DNA of 15,313 nucleotides from Planctomycetota bacterium (GTDB lineage: Bacteria > Planctomycetota > Phycisphaerae > Sedimentisphaerales > Anaerobacaceae), in assembly GCA_017885385.1 (NCBI GenBank), contig JAFNGF010000190.1, positions 1 to 15,313 on the forward strand, given 5' to 3'. Under the pieces are notes generated by a model. The model searched no databases. It saw only the letters and a program-made list of their open reading frames with translations, and was not told where the DNA came from. The position numbers and the translations under genes were made by a program. This document shows positions 1 through 7,755 of this stretch, in pieces (the stretch's first letter is position 1; the number at the start of each line of letters is the position of its first letter).

Positions 1-1
1 C

Positions 2-61
2 CTGAGAGATTGGCAAAAGGCCGGCGTGTGGGACAAAATCCACCTGGTATTGCTAATCTGA
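2..61 (+). pseudogene. N-terminal fragment of an IS5-type transposase
   Basis: Reading from base 2 gives LRDWQKAGVWDKIHLVLLI and then a stop at 59-61. The pattern W-Q-x-A-G-V-W-x-x-(I/L)-H-x-x-L-L is typical of the DUF4096 N-terminal segment of IS5-group transposases. Only 19 residues are visible because the window starts inside the gene, and the frame closes immediately, so this is a broken remnant. No catalytic DDE residues and no terminal inverted repeat can be seen. The family call comes from pattern recognition of one short motif; a chance resemblance is possible but unlikely. Confidence 0.5.
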
Positions 62-326
62 TTTATGGTATGATCCGAAAAAACAACGCGTACTCAATCT
101 TTCCCAATTGATAGATAATTTATATGATAATCGTAATGATTTTACTGCACCGGTACTCAAGGCTCGGATAGAGACATTCAAGTCGGACGTAACGTCCATG
201 CGCAAGGCGGTAAATTGTACAATCCACAACAATTATGATTACCTTACAGACAGAACGGATCTAAAAAAATACAAAATAAACAAAATTGTCCAAAATCTAA
301 TAGATATTTACTCCAAGACACGATAA
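57..326 (+). pseudogene. 3' remnant of an unidentified gene
   Basis: The frame is open from just after a stop at 54-56 to TAA at 324-326. The only plausible start is TTG at 108, with no convincing ribosome binding site, and the protein-like sequence already runs upstream of it (LWYDPKKQRVLNLSQ). It therefore looks like the C-terminal end of a longer gene whose beginning was lost where the transposase fragment abuts it. The product is lysine- and asparagine-rich and probably helical, with MRKAVNCTIHNNYDYLTDR near the middle. An R...H arrangement there is vaguely like HEPN/AbiU2-type abortive-infection proteins, but the spacing does not fit cleanly and I do not assign a function. The restriction fragment next door makes a defence origin plausible, as inference only. 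Confidence 0.35.
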
Positions 327-443
327 CGTAAAAAATCTTATCTTTAGTCCTTCTTCAATCTTTCCATAAACTGATTTTCGTTCTTCACAAATTCCTCCCC
401 CCTTGAATAATATAAAAGCTATGAAATCTGCGATTAAAAAACA

Positions 444-1064
444 ATGTCAAATACCTTTATTCCTGACGTTCTTTCTTATATCCAGAGTAAGACACGTTTG
501 ACACGCGATACTATCTGCCGAATTTTAATCGAATCGGGCAAAATGGATGATATCTTCGTTAACCCGCAGCAGTTTATGGACAAGGTCTGTTCTGAGATAA
601 TTACTATTTTGCAGGAAATGATTGTTGACGGAGTTAAATACGAGAAAATCGACGGAGAGTATTATGACCAGATGCTTTTCGATGATAAAGAGCTTTATGG
701 TTATCTCAACGATCTGTTTGAGGTAAAGAAAACGGAAAAGACAGTTTATGATTATGTTCTGGTGAATAGTAACGTTGAAAGAGCATTCGCCGAAGAATGC
801 GAAAAACGGGAAGACATAAAGTTTTATTTCAATCTACCTTTCTGGTTTAAGATTGAGACGCCCATCGGGACATATAATCCCGATTGGGCGATTGTTTATG
901 AAAATGACAAGCGTATATATTTTGTTGCCGAAACAAAATCACCAGATGAGGAGCTTAGGCCGTCTGAAAGTATGAAAATCCACTGCGGCAGAAAGCACTT
1001 TGAGCAATTCGATGGCGTGAAGTTTAAGGCCCCGGTCTCAAGTGTTTCAGATTTGTTAAATTAA
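444..1064 (+). pseudogene. Truncated type III restriction enzyme, Res C-terminal nuclease part
   Basis: The 206-residue product matches the C-terminal end of type III restriction Res subunits. These use an SF2 helicase/translocase to cut DNA at unmethylated sites with their Mod partner. Recognisable blocks are the region around TRLTRDTICRILIESG (about 18-32), VYDYVLVNSNVERAFAE (101-117), and a PD-(D/E)xK nuclease core with P146-D147 in TYNPDWAIVY and E163-x-K165 in FVAETKS. It ends naturally with KIHCGRKHFEQF. Full Res proteins are roughly 900-1000 residues, so all helicase motifs are missing. A stop lies at 435-437, just before ATG 444, and no helicase piece or mod gene is upstream. The remaining nuclease domain is intact but probably inactive alone. 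GC content (about 40%) is lower than in the right-hand genes. Confidence 0.85.
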
Positions 1065-1169
1065 AACCCTAAAGACCAGATGGTTTACGCCCTTTACGGC
1101 CTGACGGCCGACGAAATCGCCATTGTCGAAGGGCCTGTCCTGAGCGCAGTCGAAGGGCATAGTAAATAA
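1065..1169 (+). pseudogene. Extreme C-terminal tail of a DNA methyltransferase
   Basis: Starting directly after the Res stop and in the same frame, bases 1068-1133 encode PKDQMVYALYGLTADEIAIV and EG. The signature (D/Q)-x-(M/L)-V-Y-x-L-Y-G-L-T-x-x-E-I-x-I-V-E is the usual ending of large adenine methyltransferases of the type IIG / Eco57I / PglX kind. The following residues up to TAA at 1167-1169 come from an intergenic repeat (1125-1157). Only the tail survives, so this marks a deletion or recombination scar joining two restriction-modification gene ends. No start or ribosome binding site belongs to it. Confidence 0.55.
1125..1157. repeat. Short intergenic repeat (GTCGAAGGG...CTGAGCGCAGTCGAAGGG type)
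   Basis: The nonamer GTCGAAGGG occurs at 1125-1133 and again at 1149-1157, flanking CCTGTCCTGAGCGCA. On the minus strand the core reads CTTCGACTGCGCTCAGGACA, a sequence I recall as a very common dispersed intergenic repeat in several environmental bacteria. It is open in several frames (PVLSAVEG on the plus strand, FDCAQDRPFD on the minus strand). It sits at the junction after the methyltransferase tail. Confidence 0.5.
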
Positions 1170-1413
1170 GAATGACGAAGTAATTTCCGCCTTCTCTTCC
1201 TGAAATTTTGCTTGAAAATTGGCACTTAATATTGTATAATATTGCATGGTATATCGGATAGCGTTTCTCGGTAATTCTTTCGACCCGACCAACAGCCAAT
1301 AACCAATACAGAATAGTAAATCCAAGATGAATCCAAATCCCTCAATAGACAATCACCAATGGCCAAGATACAGGACTCAAGACGCAAAACGCAATACGAG
1401 ATACGATACAATT
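1170..1413. other. Non-coding stretch with no gene seen
   Basis: Apart from the promoter-like hexamers at 1212-1240, I see no coding signal here. Short ORFs on both strands have ragged composition and no ribosome binding sites. Bases 1370-1410 are built of near-repeats such as CAAGACGCAAAACGCAATAC and GAGATACGATAC, which look like degenerate dispersed repeat DNA. Confidence 0.4.
1212..1240 (+). promoter_or_regulatory. Sigma-70-like promoter without an obvious gene
   Basis: TTGAAA at 1212-1217 and a perfect TATAAT at 1235-1240 are separated by exactly 17 bases. That is close to the consensus for housekeeping promoters. Nothing recognisable is encoded immediately downstream; the first candidate is the repeat-derived ORF at 1414. 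The local AT-richness makes a chance match possible. Confidence 0.3.
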
Positions 1414-1593
1414 ATGCAAAACAAAGCCAATTTCAATAAGGTTAAAATTAATTCAACTTTCTTTGTCATAAGGAATTGTGAAAATGAACCATGCCTCTGT
1501 AAGCCGGTAAAACAAAGCCAAACAAAGCCAATTTCCCTCCCACCAAAGTCGGGTAAGCTGTGCACTCGTCACGGCGGCTGGCCAATGGAGTAG
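1414..1593 (+). repeat. Repeat-derived small ORF beginning MQNKANF
   Basis: ATG 1414 to TAG 1593 encodes a 59-residue peptide starting MQNKANFNKVKINSTFFVI. It is rich in K, N, Q and P and contains K-P-V-K-Q-S-Q-T-K-P-I. I recall many short predicted proteins with the same plan (MQNKxNF..., then ...TKPI...) scattered through planctomycete genomes. They appear to be translated intergenic repeats rather than true genes. There is no ribosome binding site, and AAACAAAGCCAA recurs at about 1420 and 1512-1532. I call it a dispersed repeat; the family identity is from memory and cannot be checked here. Confidence 0.35.
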
Positions 1594-1746
1594 TGTTGGA
1601 AGGCAGGCCAAGAGATGGTCAAGGCAGAAAGGATTGTGAAAACATCCATACTAAAACAGAAAGGCCTTTGTCATGACTGTCCCCCCGAAAAACCCTATCC
1701 GGGTAGCACTTTGTCCTCAACACTTGCAGACTTGTCGATTTGGTGA

Positions 1747-2091
1747 TCCATTCTAACGACGCCAAATGAAGCCACAGGATGCTTTTCGCTGGCGACTCTG
1801 TGGGCGACTTCTGCCCACAAGGGGGGGCTGCAAATCCGGGACTGGTGTCTTGGATTGTTGGAGCGAGAGGTTGACGTCCGAGCAGCATGGCGCATGTACC
1901 AGACCGAAGTGGACAGGTTGACCTGCGAGCTTGACCTGAAGCCCCGCCCAAAGGGTTACGAGGACGTGCGGTTGATCCAGTTCGTTGGCCAGTCTGAGCT
2001 GGACCCTACTGCCCGGCCCCGGCTTATCCTGTGGAAGCGGGCATCTGTCCTGCGGTTCCAGACCATATCTCCGGCAGTCCGACTGCAATAG
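1747..2091 (+). pseudogene. Unidentified GC-rich coding remnant
   Basis: This frame is open from after the stop at 1744-1746 to TAG 2089-2091; TTG 1855 is the only candidate start. From about 1828 the codons have the strong third-position G/C preference of real coding DNA. The product includes LQIRDWCLGLLEREVDVRAA and later YEDVRLIQFVGQSEL. I recognise no family. The tail after about 2045 (RFQTISPAVRLQ) looks like readthrough. The block shares the high GC content of the GH94 fragment it converges on, six bases away, so the two may have arrived together. A G7 run at 1821-1827 could hide a frameshift joining it to an upstream ATG at 1672. Confidence 0.3.
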
Positions 2092-2097
2092 ACCAGA

Positions 2098-2913
2098 TCA
2101 TTGGATTACATGCAGCGACGAAATGGAACAACTGAGCACCTGCATTTTGACGGCCTCAGCCAGTTTTCTGCGACCATCTTTTTCCAAATAAGGCCTGTAA
2201 AAATCCAGCAGGCGCAGTATTTTCGCCGCCCGGTCGCCATCTCCACTGCGCGCCATGGCCATGGCCAGCCACAGAGCGGCATGGGTATACTGGCCTCCGT
2301 TCTCCCGCACCCCCGGCGGGTAACCCTTGAGGTATCCCGGTGATGGCTCCGCTTGGTCAAACGGAGGCTCAAAAAGCAGCACCAGCCCCTCATCCTCACG
2401 AAGGAGATGGCGCCACGCCGATTCCAAGGCTTGAGCGGCTCGATCCCGGTCGCCGCCGCCGCTCAACCAGGCCCAGGATTGCGGCAGCGAATCGATCCGC
2501 GCTTCGAGATTCGCCTTGGAGCCCAGGGGCGAGCCATCGTCAAAGGTCGCTCGAAGATACCACTCGCCATCCCACGCGGATCGTTCCACCCGCTGGATCA
2601 GCGTTTTCCGGTCTTGCTCGTAGGTCTGGCGCAGGTCGGGACGGCCCAGGCGTTCGGACATCTCTGCCATCCCCTGCAGCACATCCGCCAGAAACCACGC
2701 CAGCCAAACGCTCTCTCCCTTGCCCCCGGCGCCCACGAGGTTCATCCCGTCGTTCCAATCCCCGGTTCCCATCAGGGGCAGTCCATGGACGCCAAAGGTT
2801 TGGCTGCGCGTGACCGCGCGCTGACAGTGCTCAAAGAGGGGGGCCCGTTCCGATGAGACCGTCGGCGATTGATAGCTCTCGGCCTGATCGTCTTTGAGGG
2901 TCGACGCCCCCAC
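2098..2913 (-). pseudogene. GH94 phosphorylase-domain fragment, cyclic beta-1,2-glucan synthase type
   Basis: The 271-residue frame resembles the C-terminal glycoside hydrolase family 94 part of cyclic beta-1,2-glucan synthetases (NdvB/ChvB type). These build and trim periplasmic cyclic glucans. Diagnostic blocks are LFEHCQRA (26-33), HGLPLMGTGDWNDGMN (43-58, containing the GH94 catalytic acid region), GESVWLAWFL (66-75), and GYLKGYPPGVRENGGQYTH (193-211). Complete proteins approach 2800 residues; here the glycosyltransferase, membrane and N-terminal parts are absent. Homology begins near TLKDDQAESY and fades after about residue 236 (ILRLLDF), before the usual final part of the domain. The GTG start at 2911-2913 lies at the apparent junction and has no ribosome binding site. 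GC content of about 60-70% is far above the flanks, which suggests foreign DNA. Confidence 0.75.
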
Positions 2914-2958
2914 TGATTTGGATGTAAACGTCAGAGAAGTCGACCGCAGTCAAGCTGG

Positions 2959-3235
2959 TCAGTTCGCCGGCCGCAATGGCTTGGAGGCTAAATCCGCAAT
3001 GGGTTTCACACAATCCGTCTTTCCCTGTTCCTCTAATGCTGCTGCCCTTTTATAAATCGAGCATTGATTCTCTCGGAGCTTGACTATCTCAGATTGAATA
3101 GCCTGATAATTATTGGAAAGCTTTACCAAAGATTTCTTTGCACCTTCGATTGAATCAAGGATCTTATTAACAGTGGCTTTATCGGCAGTTTCTAATTCTT
3201 TTTTGTATTGCCGTTGCCGAATCGAGGGCGGATTG
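2959..3235 (-). pseudogene. Coiled-coil-like gene remnant, unidentified
   Basis: The minus-strand frame ends at TGA 2959-2961 and is open up to 3375. Only the part below about 3235 looks like a protein; the upstream part is translated AT-rich repeat (3244-3369). The plausible segment begins near RQRQYKKELETADKATVNKI and continues through SLVKLSNNYQAIQSEIVKLRE. It is a charged, heptad-like helical sequence rich in K, E, L and I. No ATG, GTG or TTG with a ribosome binding site introduces it, so the start seems lost. I recognise no family. Its composition (about 42% GC) differs sharply from the adjoining GH94 fragment, and the junction lies near 2905-2950. Confidence 0.3.
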
Positions 3236-3243
3236 CTATCGCC

Positions 3244-3369
3244 GTAAATTGAAAATTGCAATGATACCCCCCGCCCTAAATTGATCCGCCTGGGGCGGAA
3301 AACCGAAAATTGACAATTGCAGGGAGCCTCCAGGCAAAATTCAGAATTGTAAATCGACAATTGTAAATT
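3244..3369. repeat. AT-rich repeat cluster with a G/C hairpin
   Basis: Three near-copies of a 15-base unit are visible: AAATTGAAAATTGCA (3246-3260), AAATTGACAATTGCA (3307-3321) and AAATCGACAATTGTA (3351-3365). Between the first two copies, CCGCCC and GGGCGG around 3272-3298 can pair. The block lies just downstream of the 3' end of the PPDK-like gene. I see no classic hairpin plus T-run, so I do not call a terminator. Confidence 0.45.
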
Positions 3370-3380
3370 AGTCACGTCCT

Positions 3381-5981
3381 TTATGTGAAGAAGCAGACGA
3401 CCCTTTGAGATACTACGTCAGAGGTAATTTCCAACTGTTCCGAGTCAATATCCCATACGTGAACAACGTCTTGGTATTTACTTTCCTGGGGGAAAATGTC
3501 AGTTAGCAGGTTGCGCATGCCTAATAGACATTCCTTGTTAAATATTATACCTTCCTTCTGTGGGAACAGGGCCGCATAAAAGATGTCACTTTCAACCAGA
3601 TCGTGGAAGAAATGAGTTCCAAAAGAAAGCTCGGGCATCAAATTTCCACCTTCATAGGCTATCTCCACCAGTACAGCTATCCTATTGATCTCAGAAAAGT
3701 TAACCGGCACGCCTAAGCTTGGCGTTGTTGTGCCCCACCTGCCGGGTCCAAGCAAAATGGTCGGAGTCGTTTGTTTGCTGTCTATCCGGCTGTTTAGCTT
3801 TCCTACCAGCCGGGCTATACTGTATTTTTGTGAAATAGGCAGCTCGACATATTTCTCAGGGTCAATGTAGATGATCCTTTTGAGTGGCTGCGAGATACTG
3901 CCCCCCATGGTATAACCGTGTGATGCAAAAAGGATGTCCTTAGTTTCGATATTTTCTGGGATTCGTATCCCCGCTTTTATGCCTTTGGTTTGCAGCGGTC
4001 TGCACTGGAGTAAATTAACCTTAAATGCACCATCCCCGGCGAAGTTTACCGTAAACTCGATATCAACAGGATACTGATAACGATTCTCCAAGGTCTTGAG
4101 CATTTTCCGCATTATTTGTGTGAATTCTGTGCCAGCCAGAAGTTTTTCAAATGTCAAGACCCAGGCGTGCTCGCCCTTTACGCCAAGCTCTCCCATTTTC
4201 TGCTGAATATGGCGGTCAAGACTTGCCACGAGGTCCAACCTTATGCCAAGCTTCTCATTGAGCAACTCAGTCAAGCCAACAGTTTTTAACCGGTTCTCTT
4301 CGGTATCAAGCAGGTCAACGTTATGCTGTGAGAATTTTTTTGCATCCTGCCTGTCGGCATACGGTCTGATTAGCGGCTGATCAAGAGCTATTGTTTGGGG
4401 ATAGTCATCTTCCACACGCTCAACTGCTCGTGTGCCGAGGCCGAGAACCAGCCGGAGCATACCTGCCTTGGGGTCAAGCTCCGGTTTCCACACGAAGGTA
4501 TTGTAAGAGACCCCCACACCGGCAAGGTCCGGCAAGAAGTAGTGCTTTTTATAAGAGCCGGATACCCGCTGTACAAGCACCGCCATTTGCTCGTCTTGCT
4601 GGTCGAGCCCCCTCTGAAGACGATAGGCAAGGGCATTTTCATCCATCGTGCTTGCATAAACGCGGCGCATTGCTTCTTCAAATTCAGAGTAACGTTGTTC
4701 TGGGTCGCCTTGACTCACCAGAAATATGCTTTCGTATTTGCCGGCAAAAGCGTTGCCAAAAGAATCTTCCAGAAGACTGCTCGAGCGCAGGATAATTGGG
4801 TATTGACCGAAATATTCGATTATTTCCTGGAAGCGTTCGCGAACCTGGTTGGGGAATTTACCTCGCAGCAGATTTTCCTTCAATTCAGGAGCAACTTTGA
4901 AGTAACCTTCTTTTGTCTTCTGCTCCATAAGCAGCTTCCACCAGCCATTTTCAACTATGTAGCTATAGAAAACATCTGAACCGACATAGAAGGAATCGTG
5001 AGGCTCCAGATACTGACTCCAATTGGAAGATTTGTCCTGCGACAAAATCTTTTGAGCAAGCAGCATCCCGGCTGCTTTTCCACCAATGAACCCACTTCCT
5101 ATCAGTCTGCTTTTTATGTTCAATAAATCTTCAAGAGAGAAACTGTCCTGTGCAAGCTTACAGAGCCGCTTCTCCCGTCCAACCGTTATCCTACAAAGCT
5201 CACCCACCAGCCTCTTAACTTCCTCGCAGTCAGAGGGGGCTTGCATTAAACTGTCGGCTTTCATAAAAAGACGATCCCAGTAGTCTAAAGCTCTTAATGA
5301 GCCATTCCGTACCTTTTTTGAAATGTAGGAAAGCACCTTACTGGCATCTCCCGATGAGGCTGCGTAATCGGGACTTGTTATCGGCAAGAAATTCTCTCCC
5401 TGCTGAAGATGGGGAAGAAACATAGAAGGGGAGTACCGGTTCCATACCTTCAATGGGTGGACGTAGAAGCTTCCATCAAAATTATACACATCCAGTAATA
5501 GCTGTGTTGTTTCACGAATACGAGCAACCGTTTGAAATGAGTGATAATTCCTCAATACGGCAAAGTATGAGACTGTATCCAGCTCAAAAAGATAAGGGCA
5601 CGTAACCATAAAGAAATTGCCAATCATCAAATCGGTTGCCCATGCGCTCAGCAAATCCGAAAGACAGTCAAATACGTAATAAGTCTCCTTGCCTTGCTCG
5701 GAAATTATGGCGTGGACTTGTTTGGAAAAACTCTCGAATCCGCTATCGGCGTCAAGCTGATAAGTAGTAATATTCGGCTGATTCTCCACGAGCGGCTGAT
5801 GTTGGGCAAATCTCATGTAGACGAGATTGCGTTTGTCCCGTAAAGCCTGCGCCACATAAGGGGTCACAAAGTGACGGTAATCTTCAACACCATCCACCTG
5901 CCATACGACATTATCGCCTTTTTTCAAATCACAAAGCAGCTTATCCAACTCACTGAAGCCGGTGCTTGCCCACGGTGCCAT
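3381..5981 (-). CDS. Degenerate KaiC-like domain fused to PEP-synthase/PPDK-type ATP-binding domain
   Basis: Start chosen at ATG 5979-5981 (866 residues): AGGA lies seven bases upstream and overlaps the preceding gene's stop. An upstream in-frame start at 6020 would overlap that gene by 35 bases. Residues 1-190 resemble KaiC/RecA ATPases (TGFSELDKLL at 7-16, a Walker-B-like strand YYVFDCLSDL at 101-110). However, where GxxxxGK(T/S) is expected the sequence is VDGVEDYRHF, so the P-loop is lost. Residues about 297-665 form a pyruvate-phosphate-dikinase N-terminal ATP-binding fold: IGGKAAG (299-305), PIILRSSSLLEDSFGNAFAG (395-414), QCRPLQ (659-664). No phosphohistidine (TSH) swivel motif and no PEP/pyruvate barrel follow. 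Instead there is a C-terminal domain with LLGPGRWG (743-750) and FGTHFFHDLVES (787-798). The substrate is unknown; a phosphotransfer or sensory role is inference. It is operonic with the NifA-like regulator. Confidence 0.75.
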   Translation of the reverse strand: MAPWASTGFSELDKLLCDLKKGDNVVWQVDGVEDYRHFVTPYVAQALRDKRNLVYMRFAQHQPLVENQPNITTYQLDADSGFESFSKQVHAIISEQGKETYYVFDCLSDLLSAWATDLMIGNFFMVTCPYLFELDTVSYFAVLRNYHSFQTVARIRETTQLLLDVYNFDGSFYVHPLKVWNRYSPSMFLPHLQQGENFLPITSPDYAASSGDASKVLSYISKKVRNGSLRALDYWDRLFMKADSLMQAPSDCEEVKRLVGELCRITVGREKRLCKLAQDSFSLEDLLNIKSRLIGSGFIGGKAAGMLLAQKILSQDKSSNWSQYLEPHDSFYVGSDVFYSYIVENGWWKLLMEQKTKEGYFKVAPELKENLLRGKFPNQVRERFQEIIEYFGQYPIILRSSSLLEDSFGNAFAGKYESIFLVSQGDPEQRYSEFEEAMRRVYASTMDENALAYRLQRGLDQQDEQMAVLVQRVSGSYKKHYFLPDLAGVGVSYNTFVWKPELDPKAGMLRLVLGLGTRAVERVEDDYPQTIALDQPLIRPYADRQDAKKFSQHNVDLLDTEENRLKTVGLTELLNEKLGIRLDLVASLDRHIQQKMGELGVKGEHAWVLTFEKLLAGTEFTQIMRKMLKTLENRYQYPVDIEFTVNFAGDGAFKVNLLQCRPLQTKGIKAGIRIPENIETKDILFASHGYTMGGSISQPLKRIIYIDPEKYVELPISQKYSIARLVGKLNSRIDSKQTTPTILLGPGRWGTTTPSLGVPVNFSEINRIAVLVEIAYEGGNLMPELSFGTHFFHDLVESDIFYAALFPQKEGIIFNKECLLGMRNLLTDIFPQESKYQDVVHVWDIDSEQLEITSDVVSQRVVCFFT

Positions 5982-5985
5982 ACAA

Positions 5986-7686
5986 TTATCCTTTCTCGCC
6001 CCTGTATCGCTTATAATCAATACTCAGCTCTTTAGCTCTATATCTTATGATCCTGGCTGTAGTTTTTAAGTCGCGTGCCGCCGCTGCCAGATTGCCGTTG
6101 CAGCGATTCAGGGCATCAATAATCAAATCGCGTTCAAACAAATTTATCCTTTCGTTCAGCGAACCAGTACCGATAGTGCCTGATGCGTCGGATGTCTGAA
6201 GTGTCGGTGGCAAATGGTGTCCGTGTATAACACCGTCAGTACTTAAAAGTACCGCCCTTTCGATACAGTTTTCTAATTCGCGCACGTTGCCGGGCCAATG
6301 GTAGGATACCATCATATTAATAGCAGACGTACTAATCCGACGGACGTCTTTGCCTATCTTCGTTGAGTAAAGTTCAACAAAGTGGTCGGCTAACAGCAGT
6401 ATATCATCCTTGTGACCTCGCAGGGGAGGTAGAAAAATCGGGAATACATTTATCCGGTAATAAAGGTCCTGGCGAAAGCCGCCGTCCTCGATAGCCTTTT
6501 CCAAGTCATGATTTGTTGCCGTGATAATTCTTGTATTGGTTTTTAAGGTACGGTTGCTTCCAACTCTCTCAAATTCGCGCTCCTGAAGAACGCGAAGAAG
6601 CTTGACCTGAATGGCGGGCGAAAAATCGCCGATCTCGTCAAGAAATATAGTCCCATTGTCAGCTTCTTCCAGCCTTCCTTTGCGACTTTGGATTGCCCCT
6701 GTAAAAGCCCCTTTTTCATGACCAAACAGCTCGCTTTCAAGTAGATTCTCATTCAAAGCAGCGCAGTTAACCTTTATAAAGGGACTCTTAGCGCGTAAGC
6801 TCGCATAATGAATTGCATGAGCTACCAGCTCTTTGCCGGTGCCTGATTCGCCGCGTATCAAAACAGTAGTGTCGCTTTTTGCTACCTGCTGGATCTGGCG
6901 ATATACGTCACGCATTGCACTGGAATTGCCTATTATGTTCTCTGGTCGAAATTTATCTTCAAGCTCATGACGCAATCGCAAATTTTCGTCTTCAAGCAGT
7001 TGCCTTTGGATCGCAGAGTCCCGCCGAGTCCTCATGTCATTAGCAATCATGCTGGCTACAATGCTCAGAAGGCGCATCTCTTCTTCCAAAGGCGCTTCTT
7101 CATCGTATGGTCTATCTACCGAAATAGTCCCTATTACTTCACTGCCAATAGAAATCGGAACGCAAATGAAACTTAGCTCTTCTTTGGTGACATTCCATCG
7201 CTCAAAGCGATTCAGGAACAGCGGTTCTTGAGAAACCCTTGGCACGATCATTGCCTTTCCCGTTTCCATAACCCTTCCGGTAACACCCTCACCGATGCGA
7301 TATCGGATCTTACGACCATACTCCTCAGAGAGGTTATGCACCGCTTCAATCATAACCTCATCGCCGCTCGGCGTCAGAAGGGTAATCATGCCTCTATTAA
7401 GACCAAGCTCCCCAGCGAGAATATTTAGCACTTCAGATAGACCATGCTTGTGGCCTGTTCCGGCAGGAAATATCTGGCTAATTTTGTAAAGTGTCTCAAG
7501 CTGTGTGACGCGCTGCACTATTTGTCCGGACGAGACCCGCATATTTATTACTTCTCCTTTCATGCCCTTTTTGTACAGCCTCTCGGTCTCTGCCGGTTCG
7601 TCTGTACAACAAAATTGTAACATATTTGCGCGCCGAGGCAACGACATTCTCTCTTTGCCAAGCGCACCACCACGCTCATTTGCCAT
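5986..7686 (-). CDS. NifA-like sigma-54-dependent transcriptional activator
   Basis: This 566-residue protein activates sigma-54 RNA polymerase from upstream sites. A GAF sensor domain covers about 62-215 (RYRIGEGVTGRVMETGK at 128-144, VPRVSQEPLFLNR at 148-160, typical of NifA). An AAA+ domain covers about 250-485: Walker A GESGTGKE (279-286), ELFGHEKGAFTGA (319-331, the sigma-54 contact loop), Walker B GTIFLDEIGD (345-354), FRQDLYYRINVFPI (404-417) and HWPGNVRELEN (463-473). A Fis-type helix-turn-helix ends it (GNLAAAARDLKTTARIIRYR, 531-550). All catalytic motifs look intact. The start is uncertain: ATG 7686 has AGGAG only three bases away, while ATG 7542 (MRVSSGQ, residue 49) has GGAG eleven bases away and begins where GAF homology starts. 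It is divergent from a sigma-54 promoter. NifA-like does not prove nitrogen fixation; control of ammonium assimilation fits better. Confidence 0.9.
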   Translation of the reverse strand: MANERGGALGKERMSLPRRANMLQFCCTDEPAETERLYKKGMKGEVINMRVSSGQIVQRVTQLETLYKISQIFPAGTGHKHGLSEVLNILAGELGLNRGMITLLTPSGDEVMIEAVHNLSEEYGRKIRYRIGEGVTGRVMETGKAMIVPRVSQEPLFLNRFERWNVTKEELSFICVPISIGSEVIGTISVDRPYDEEAPLEEEMRLLSIVASMIANDMRTRRDSAIQRQLLEDENLRLRHELEDKFRPENIIGNSSAMRDVYRQIQQVAKSDTTVLIRGESGTGKELVAHAIHYASLRAKSPFIKVNCAALNENLLESELFGHEKGAFTGAIQSRKGRLEEADNGTIFLDEIGDFSPAIQVKLLRVLQEREFERVGSNRTLKTNTRIITATNHDLEKAIEDGGFRQDLYYRINVFPIFLPPLRGHKDDILLLADHFVELYSTKIGKDVRRISTSAINMMVSYHWPGNVRELENCIERAVLLSTDGVIHGHHLPPTLQTSDASGTIGTGSLNERINLFERDLIIDALNRCNGNLAAAARDLKTTARIIRYRAKELSIDYKRYRGEKG

Positions 7687-7755
7687 AAACTCCTGTGTAG
7701 AAAAGGGTTAAGTCAGCTCAATTACATTGATTATTTTTGCAGACAATTTCCAAAG

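Noticed and set aside
346..425. Minus-strand peptide SRGEEFVKNENQFMERLKKD ending near 341
   Set aside because: It looks protein-like and could be another gene tail, but it is only about 24 codons from a stop, with no start and no recognisable family.
1219..1234. Sigma-54 promoter at TTGGCACTTAATATTG
   Set aside because: TGGCAC is present, but the -12 element is off by one base and lacks the GC; it overlaps a better sigma-70-type match.
2340..2856. Long plus-strand ORFs opposite the GH94 fragment
   Set aside because: High GC removes stops on the opposite strand; the minus strand carries clear GH94 motifs and the plus products have none.
5982..6020. Upstream in-frame start for the KaiC/PPDK hybrid (MIISDTGARKDN...)
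   Set aside because: It overlaps the NifA-like gene by 35 bases, while the internal ATG at 5981 has AGGA at good spacing right at that gene's stop.
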